Part shown: positions 57,397-64,000 of the stretch, piece after piece | Position numbering within the stretch: the stretch's first letter is position 1 | How the letters are laid out: every line of letters begins with the position of its first letter | Assembly: GCA_007449985.2 (NCBI GenBank) | Contig: VIIQ02000895.1 | Span: 464,070 to 528,069 of the forward strand | Length of the DNA: 64,000 bases | Reading direction: 5' to 3' | DNA from: Desmodesmus armatus | Taxonomy: Eukaryota > Chlorophyta > Chlorophyceae > Sphaeropleales > Scenedesmaceae | The notes under the pieces: generated by a model | Seen by the model: the letters and a program-made list of their open reading frames with translations, nothing else | What the model was told of the DNA's origin: nothing | Databases searched by the model: none | Position numbers and translations under genes: made by a program

Positions 57397-57791
57397 GGTG
57401 CTGCATGCGCAGGGTGATGGCGGCAGTACTTTGCCATACAGTACAGCTGCAGTATCGTTTGACAAGGGCTGAACTGGTTTGCAGTCCAGTTGCTCGCAAG
57501 TTACAGCTGCAATTGGCACAAGCTTGTGCAGACCTGGTGATCGCCACAAGCGTGCAGTGCATCACTGTTGAACATGCACCTGGCTGCCTCCGCCCATTCA
57601 AGCGCACCCTCCCCCTTGAACGATCAACCGTGTTAACACCCTGATAAGCAATGTCTCACGGTGCATCAGCCCATCCACTCAGCAGCGACCTGGCATATGA
57701 ATTGAGTAGAGGAATACCGTTACATCTGCAGCACATGGTAAAATACGCTCAAAGTAACAACCTGGCCACCCGCAACATCATGTGAACTATC
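57397..57791. other. Region between the tandem repeat and the transposase gene
   Basis: About 400 bp, presumably the 3' flank of the KDZ element. I could not identify a terminal inverted repeat. Confidence 0.35.
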
Positions 57792-60700
57792 TCAGCAGTC
57801 GTCTTCACTGTCATCGCTGCTGCCGCTGTCTGCCAAGTCGACTGCCTCGCAAAACTCGTCATCACTGCAAACCAGGTCATCATCGTCTGCATCGAGCGCA
57901 TCATCTCCTTGCTGGTCACCACGTGCGGCACCGGCGTCAGCCGCTGGCATGCGCGTGGGGCTTGCTGCAGCTGCATCAGAAGGGCTGTATGGCTGGAAGG
58001 ACGTCTCTGCCAGGCGCAGGTGCCGCATGGCCTCCAGCTGTGCGCGCCGCAGCACACACGCTGCCCCCTCACGTGCGCGCTGATCACTTGCCAGGGCCTC
58101 GCAGTCTGGCAGGTAGCGTCCTATCACGCAGGTCTGTGTGCAAGGCAGCAGGAAAGGAAACACAAGTGGCATGCAGTGAAGCAACAGGCATGATGGGTAC
58201 ACAACAAGAACCCTTGCGTTGTTTGCCTTGTGTGTCACAACCTGTTTGCTGCTGCACAGCCTGTCTGCTGCCGATCAATCCATTCACAACGTGGCCATGG
58301 AACTGCATGCTTGCAAGACCGACTCCTTGTCAGCTGAGGCATGTGCGCACAACTCTACGACTTATATATGTGTGGCGGCAGGCACGCTGTGTCATTTCTG
58401 TTCATTCAACCTAGTTCAGCAAGTGTGGACCGTACCGCCCAGCAAGTAAGACATCCCCGCCCACAGTATGCATCCTGCTGCTCTGAGGCACGGTAACCGG
58501 TGGCATGAATCATTCAAAGTAGCGCAGTGGTGGACCGTCCCTACCTGCATGCCGCCAGCATGCAACTGTTGCACCACGTCTGCTGTGCTCATAGCTGCAG
58601 CCGCGGATGGCAGCAGGATGTTGATGAGCCTCTCCTGCTTGTCAATGACTGCCGACCAGTACTGCAGGTGGGCCTGCATCTCACGGGGCAGCAGCACCAG
58701 CTCCTCCTTGATGCGCTCAACCTCGTTGTAGGCATCACACACCTTCAGCGTGACCTCCATGCCATACACTGACACCACCTCTCCAACTGCAGCAACAGCA
58801 GCGAACAGCAACATCAGCATTTGCATTCAGCCGCAGCACCACCAAGCAGCAACATCACTGGCACTGGAGCAGACGTCAAATGGTGTGGGTGTGCAAATCA
58901 CGCAGGCCAACCACAAAGATAGTAGGTTGCGGACAGGACACAGTGACTCATGCAAGTCTTTTCGTGACTACCGTGTACAAGTGAACCCTCCCCAAGCCAG
59001 CAGAGGGTGAACGTAACACAGCGGCAACATCCACAAAAACCAAGACAGCATATCAAACACGATATCCCCAACACACACCTGCAGGCAGCTCGCCGTCCAG
59101 GCGCCTGTACTCGGCTGCCCAAGGATAGACGTGCTGCTTGACATCATCCATCTGGGCCTGAGGGCGCTGCTTGCTGCCGTAGGGGATCAGTACATTGTAC
59201 TGTTCAACAAGGCCGCCGACCTGTGTCGTGATCTTGGCACACTTCTTGCTGTGGCGCTTCTGCTCCTTGGGTCGCGCTGAGCAACACGGCAGAAGAAAAA
59301 GCAGTAACAGCATAGGGTGTCAACAGTTGGCAGTGTGTAGTAGACCGTACAATACATGTGGGGTGGCACTACGACAGAATCAGTGCGGGTTATAGAGGAT
59401 ATCTACAGATGGAGGACAGACCTGCAACGACAGCTTGGCTTTTGCATCATGGCAGCAAGGCACACAACACAAGCCCTGGGTGCGTTTGAGATGTGGCACA
59501 CACACCTGCTGTAGCATCTCTCTTGGCCACTTGTTTCCCCAAGTCGAAGCACACTGCCTCAATCTTGTTCTGCATGGTCAAGATGGAGGCCTCAGCAGCG
59601 GTGTTGAACAGGGCTTGAATGACTTGCGCCTCTGTTGGGTTGAGCACGATGGCCAAGGCCGGCAAGCCCCGAGCCACTTCAGCCAGCAGGACTTTGTACC
59701 TGAAAGCAGCAGAACACCACCCGTCGTGCAGCAGTTCACACGTGTCTGGACGCACAGCGCAACAGCTGTTTAAGGGGCTGCTTCAGCGCAGGAAGTAAGT
59801 AGATAGGTAAGTAACTACGCCTATCTTAGTGAACCACTGGCGTAAGCTAAGGCTGAAAGGGGTGTGCATGTCTAGCATGCTAGACTACCACACCCCACCT
59901 GAGTCAGCGCAGAACAGGATGCAGCCCTTGCAATAGACTGAACCCACCTATTGTCGTTGCGCTCCTGCAGCACAGACTTGGCCAGCTGATGGATCTTGCC
60001 AGTGTTGGGCCTTGTGATGCTGGCCACCATGCGGGTCACCTCCACTGGAGCTGCTGCTGTTCCTCCTGCTGCTGGGGCCTGTGTTTCTGCGCCACTGCTG
60101 AGGAAGCTGCCCAACAGAGGCGCATCCAGGCGGCTGCGTGCCAATGAGAACAGCTCCAGAATCTCCTTGTCTGGCGCGCTGCCCTTCATGTCCTCTGCAC
60201 ATCACGTACAAGAGGCACAGATGGTTAGTGCAGCGCTCGCGTGGCACGAGAGCAGTGGCCGGAACCAGGACGTGTGGCTGCACATAACCAAGAGCTAATG
60301 TGATCCATTGGCACCTTTGGCATGCGCCTTCAAAGCCTCCCGCATCCGCAGCACGAAAGGCAGCCGCTGTGCTGGCGAGTGCTTGTTCAGACGGCTGAGC
60401 AGCTCCTTGAGGATGGCCTCAGCTTTGGGCAGCATCTCCCTGTACTTCTCCAGCTTGCCCACAAGAAAGGCTGCCTGCCCAGCCCTCTTGACCCGCGCAA
60501 TCTCAACGCAGTGCTCAGTGATGCAGTCGGTCGACCCTGCAGCAGGCGGGCACATGAGTCGTGTGAGCATGCAAACACATGGGCAGCCTGCAGGTGAAGA
60601 TGACGTAAGCATTTGCGGCAAGCACAGACACAGTCATGCATACCTGCGACACTCTGGTGGCATGTTGTGCGCCCCAGGGGTGACAGGCCTGCAAACAGCT

Positions 60701-62086
60701 GCTCCCCTGCCTCCCCAGACGTTTTGCCGCAGCCATCAACTGCACCGGGCTGAAACAACACCTGCAGCAGGGTATACATACACAGGCACACAGTCAGGTT
60801 TGTGTGTGACCCAACAAGCTGTGCTTACGGCAGCCAAGAGGGCGAGGAAGTGGGGAGAGTACCGGGGGGGGGGGGGGAGAGCATTGCTGCATCGGCGTGC
60901 CTGCAGCACGCTGACGGCCCCCTCCTATCCAGCACTGCTGCGGACTAGTAGATTTGTACCGCCTGGCAGCTGATGCACCACCAACGCTCTGTAAGGACAG
61001 CAGCTCGCTCAGTTAGGCAGCATGAAAGGCGGTGAGCGAGTGGGCTGTCGGTCTTGAGGGCCGCACAATTGCCTGCATAGACGATGCGATCGACGCGGCT
61101 GGCAGACGCGAACAGCAACTTGGACAGCATTTTTGTGCACAGAATGCAGGCACTGACTTGCATTGCACCTGAAACCAACAACCACTGCAGTTGCGCACCT
61201 GGCATGACTGTGCGTGCAGGCTGCCATGGGCAGCGGAGTGAACCAGGCGCATGCTGCACAGGTCCCTGCCACTGCTGCGGAGCTGCTCCAGCCGGCTTGC
61301 CAGGTCCATCACGTCCGGGTCTGTAGCGTGCTGGGCGAGGAGCTGCGGCTGCTGTACCGTGCCGTCGAGGCGCTGCAACCACCCTGCCCACTTGCACATG
61401 ATGTCTATGTGCAGCTGGTGCAGCCCAGCCTGCTGTGCAGCTGCTGCCAATGCGAGGGTCAGCGCGTACGAATAGCGCTCGCCTGTGCGTATCTGGTTGA
61501 GGGCGGCAACTGGACCACCATGCCGCGCATCTGTGAGGAAGTAGCGGCCGGTCACCTCCTGCTTCTCCCTGCGCCGCGCCTGGTTGGTGGCTGCTGTCCA
61601 GTGGCCCCCGCAGTGTGTGTCAGCACGCTGCAATCAGGCAGCAACAAACATGCACACGAACAGTATACACTGGCTGCAGCCTACCCAACATCAACCTCAA
61701 GCCTGCACTGACAGCAACATGAAGTATGCTCTGCACCACATGTGCGAGCGCATGCCGCTGATGCTCAACAGCTACCCACCTCTTTCTTCAAGATCTTGTC
61801 AACTGCATTCATATCCTTGTCCACCAGCTCCGCTGAAACAAACAGCACGCCCTGGTAGTACGGCGGCCGAGATGCCTCCCTGTCGCGTCCCCAGTTGAAG
61901 AGCTTCTGATTGCCATCACCATGCAGCGCCCGCTCCCCAGGCACACAAGCAGCGCACTCCAGGTCCTTCAGCTGCGCCACATGCATGCGCGTCTCCAGCT
62001 GCAGCTTCTTCCACTCAGCGTGTGCAACAGTGAATGCCGCACGGTTGATGTCCAGCACCTGCGGTGTGTGTGTGTGGAAAGCAGGC

Positions 62087-62175
<89 letters not shown>

Positions 62176-63506
62176 CATGCAGTGATTGGAGCCACACACA
62201 GGCCACCAACTTCCAGGCCCCACGTAACAGTCACACCCAACCAGGCATGCACGCATAACACAAGCACGCTAGAATACGTTTACGCAGCGGACACTTACCG
62301 GCATGCTTGAGGTCGCTGATGCTGCATGCTGCACGCCTTTGAGGAAGCCGCTCAGCGTTGCTGCAGGGTTGCAGAGCCTGTGGGAGTCCCACTGCTGCAG
62401 CAGCTCGCACTCCACGATGGTCTTGAACTTCGTTGTCAGAGAAGCTGGCCAGGCGCCGACCTGCAGGAAGTCCTGAGGCAGCTGCCATGCCACTGTGTTG
62501 CACAGCTGGCACCTGAAGCTGGCGCGCTTGATGTTGATGACACCACCTGAAGACAAACAAAGCAAAAAAATGTTGGCACACACCATACACGATGAAGCTA
62601 TGGCGCAACTGACCTTGGGTGCACAGTCACCCACAGGGGGCGTACACGTGATGCACAAGCAAATACAGCACTGACCAGTTGTGCCGCCCGGCCGACAAAC
62701 TTACGCCTGCACATGAACAGCAGCGGCTTGGTGTCCTGCGCCTGCTGGACATCAAACTGCCCCGGGCACTGCCCACCGCTGCCGGCACACTGCGGTGCAA
62801 CGGTAAAGTAGCCTGTGCAAGCAGGGGCATACAGAAAACAACACAGGAAGCAGGCGTGTCAAATGAGTGATGCAGGAAGGCAGGAAGCCAGCATGAAAAG
62901 CAAGCCAGTCAGTAAGCAAGGCAGCGAGGGGACCAGTCAGCATTCAGCCAGCCAACAAGGCAGCAAGCAAACCGCAACCAAAAGCACACGCGCATGCAGG
63001 CTTCCAAACCTACCTCCTGCTGCTGCATACGCCATTTGCTGCCAGCAGCCACCAGTGTGCTTCTCCCGCTTGTGCATGTGTACACCGCAATGGTGAGCGC
63101 CATCGCACGGCTCACAGTAGGCCTTTGCCCCACCGGCAGGGTTGCATGTCCAGCACCTGCACAGCCAGCCATAACTCACAATCAGCTGCTGCAGGCCGCT
63201 TATGGGGCACAAAGGCTGTGCCGCAGCTGCTGCTCTGAACAGCACAGGACGCACCTTACAGTTGCGCAGCTGCTGTGGCAGATGCTGCAGGTCTGCTCTC
63301 CCGGTGCGGCCAGCAGGTGCAGGCTTCGCTGCGCAGTGGCGGGGGAGTTCTGGCGCCACAGTGCTTGACTCTCTTCCAGCTTCTTGGCTCGGTCCTGCTT
63401 CGCCCGGACTGCTGCTGCAGCGGTCGCCTCTTCATCTGCTGCATATGCGACTTGGATGCTCTCCTCGAACTGTGCCGCCTGCTGCTGGTCGTGCAAGAGG
63501 TCCTCC

Positions 63507-63539
<33 letters not shown>

Positions 63540-63858
63540 CCCACTGCTGAGCTGTTGGGTGTGTGTGAGAGCCACTCTCTGGATAAGTGGCCTGCACATT
63601 GGGCTGGCTTGCTGCCTGCTGCTGTGGATGGGGCTGGAAGGCCTGTGCACCAGTTGCCCTAACCCCCTGACGACTGCTGTGCTGCTGTGTTGTTGCTGCT
63701 GTTGCTCATGCTGCTGCACCCCGGCCCTGCTGCTGCTGCTGCTGCGTGCTGTCTAGCAGGCTGCTGCAACCAGAGGGCCTGCGCTTGTTCTGACGTGTGT
63801 GTGTTTGAATGTACTGTTCCACATGCTCTGACTGTTCAGTGCCATCATCCCAGTCCAT
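57792..63858 (-). mobile_element. KDZ-superfamily (Kyakuja/Dileera/Zisupton) transposase gene
   Basis: Fourteen minus-strand exons (63858–63720, 63546–63255, 63156–63014, 62812–62705, 62546–62299, 62058–61780, 61627–61199, 60761–60644, 60536–60315, 60194–59948, 59699–59506, 59276–59079, 58796–58555, 58133–57792) close in phase at every junction to 1066 residues. Near residue 130 a Cys/His array (TCSICHSS, RCWTCNP, YCEPCDGAHHCGVHMHK) matches the zinc domain of KDZ transposases. A second cluster, FRCQLC, precedes the RNase H-fold core. The three acidic catalytic residues fall at LHGDGNQKLFN (about D358), LHIDIMCKW (about D478) and CGKTSGEAGEQLF (about E563). Typical flanks are TDARHGGP and RTGERYSYAL. 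The C-terminus is helical, then acidic (DDALDADDDDLVCSDDEF). KDZ elements are cut-and-paste DNA transposons known from fungi, green algae and animals. No stop or frameshift is present, so the gene may be active or domesticated. The terminal repeats may lie beyond base 64000. Confidence 0.82.
62089..62167. repeat. (GT)39 microsatellite in an intron of the transposase gene
   Basis: A pure GT dinucleotide run of about 39 units, in the intron between exons 5 and 6 of the KDZ gene. It is likely to be highly length-variable. Confidence 0.97.
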
Positions 63859-64000
63859 TGCAATGAGGTGACCGGAATTACAGCGATCTGAAGCTTGCAC
63901 CAATGTCGTTTGATGTCCTGAAGATTGGACGTCTTTGCCTTATCTTTCCAGAAGTTGGGCAAAAATCACCGTAAGTTTGCCCAGACCAAGTTTCGCCAAA
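63859..64000. other. 5' flank of the KDZ gene, cut by the window edge
   Basis: Too short to judge. It would hold the promoter and possibly the left terminus of the element. Confidence 0.3.

Noticed and set aside
56467..57644. Open frames repeated in each 512-bp unit (122 and 221 residues)
   Set aside because: They recur only because the unit is duplicated, and show no domain or proper start context. Treated as non-coding.

Overview
The window is nuclear DNA from a eukaryote with spliced genes. It looks like a chlamydomonadalean green alga. The genes have many short introns (mostly GT–AG), Ala/Gln-rich proteins made of CAG/GCA runs, TG-rich non-coding DNA, and TGTAA motifs shortly after stop codons. 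A Haematococcus-type genome is my best guess, from overall look only. There is no operon structure. Exon models were built by hand, checking donor, acceptor and reading phase at each junction. Most of the models below close in frame from start to stop.

Layout. 1–4082 (+): 3' part of an ankyrin-like, Gln-rich protein. 7179–8646 (+): a secreted acidic repeat protein whose reading frame breaks at a palindrome, with coding-like sequence continuing in shifted frames to about 9072. 10314–11879 (-): a CSTPP1/C11orf49-like protein (tubulin polyglutamylase regulator). 12233–13824 (+): a plastid-type J-domain protein. 16913–18940 (-): a p31comet (MAD2L1BP)-like spindle-checkpoint protein. 19229–19558 (+): a small mitochondrial IF1-like protein. 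21116–27973 (-): an 11-exon Sfi1-like centrin-binding repeat protein. 28570–29480: a non-coding repeat cluster with an inverted-repeat-bounded element and a tRNA-like sequence. 29483–30535 (-): an intronless orphan. 31512–33506 (-): an ARM-like protein with a possible organelle-targeting N-terminus. 33551–35771: a duplicated 1.3-kb repeat full of G/C hairpins. 35978–39893 (+): an M14B metallocarboxypeptidase. 40446–44765 (+): a MED16-like Mediator subunit with an apparent one-base frameshift. 45104–47880 (+): the ESCRT-III subunit VPS2/CHMP2. 48477–51419 (+): a TCHQD-type glutathione S-transferase, with a long hairpin in intron 2. 52250–55138 (+): an Ala-rich protein with a small Cys cluster. 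56018–57396: 2.7 nearly identical copies of a 512-bp tandem repeat. 57792–63858 (-): a complete 14-exon KDZ-superfamily transposase gene.

Several genes belong to the microtubule-organising, division and cilium machinery (CSTPP1, p31comet, Sfi1, and CHMP2 in membrane scission). In a nuclear algal genome this is more likely coincidence than a functional cluster. The most unusual items are the apparently intact KDZ transposon, the three repeat families, the intron hairpin in the GST gene, and the palindrome-linked frameshift in the secreted protein.
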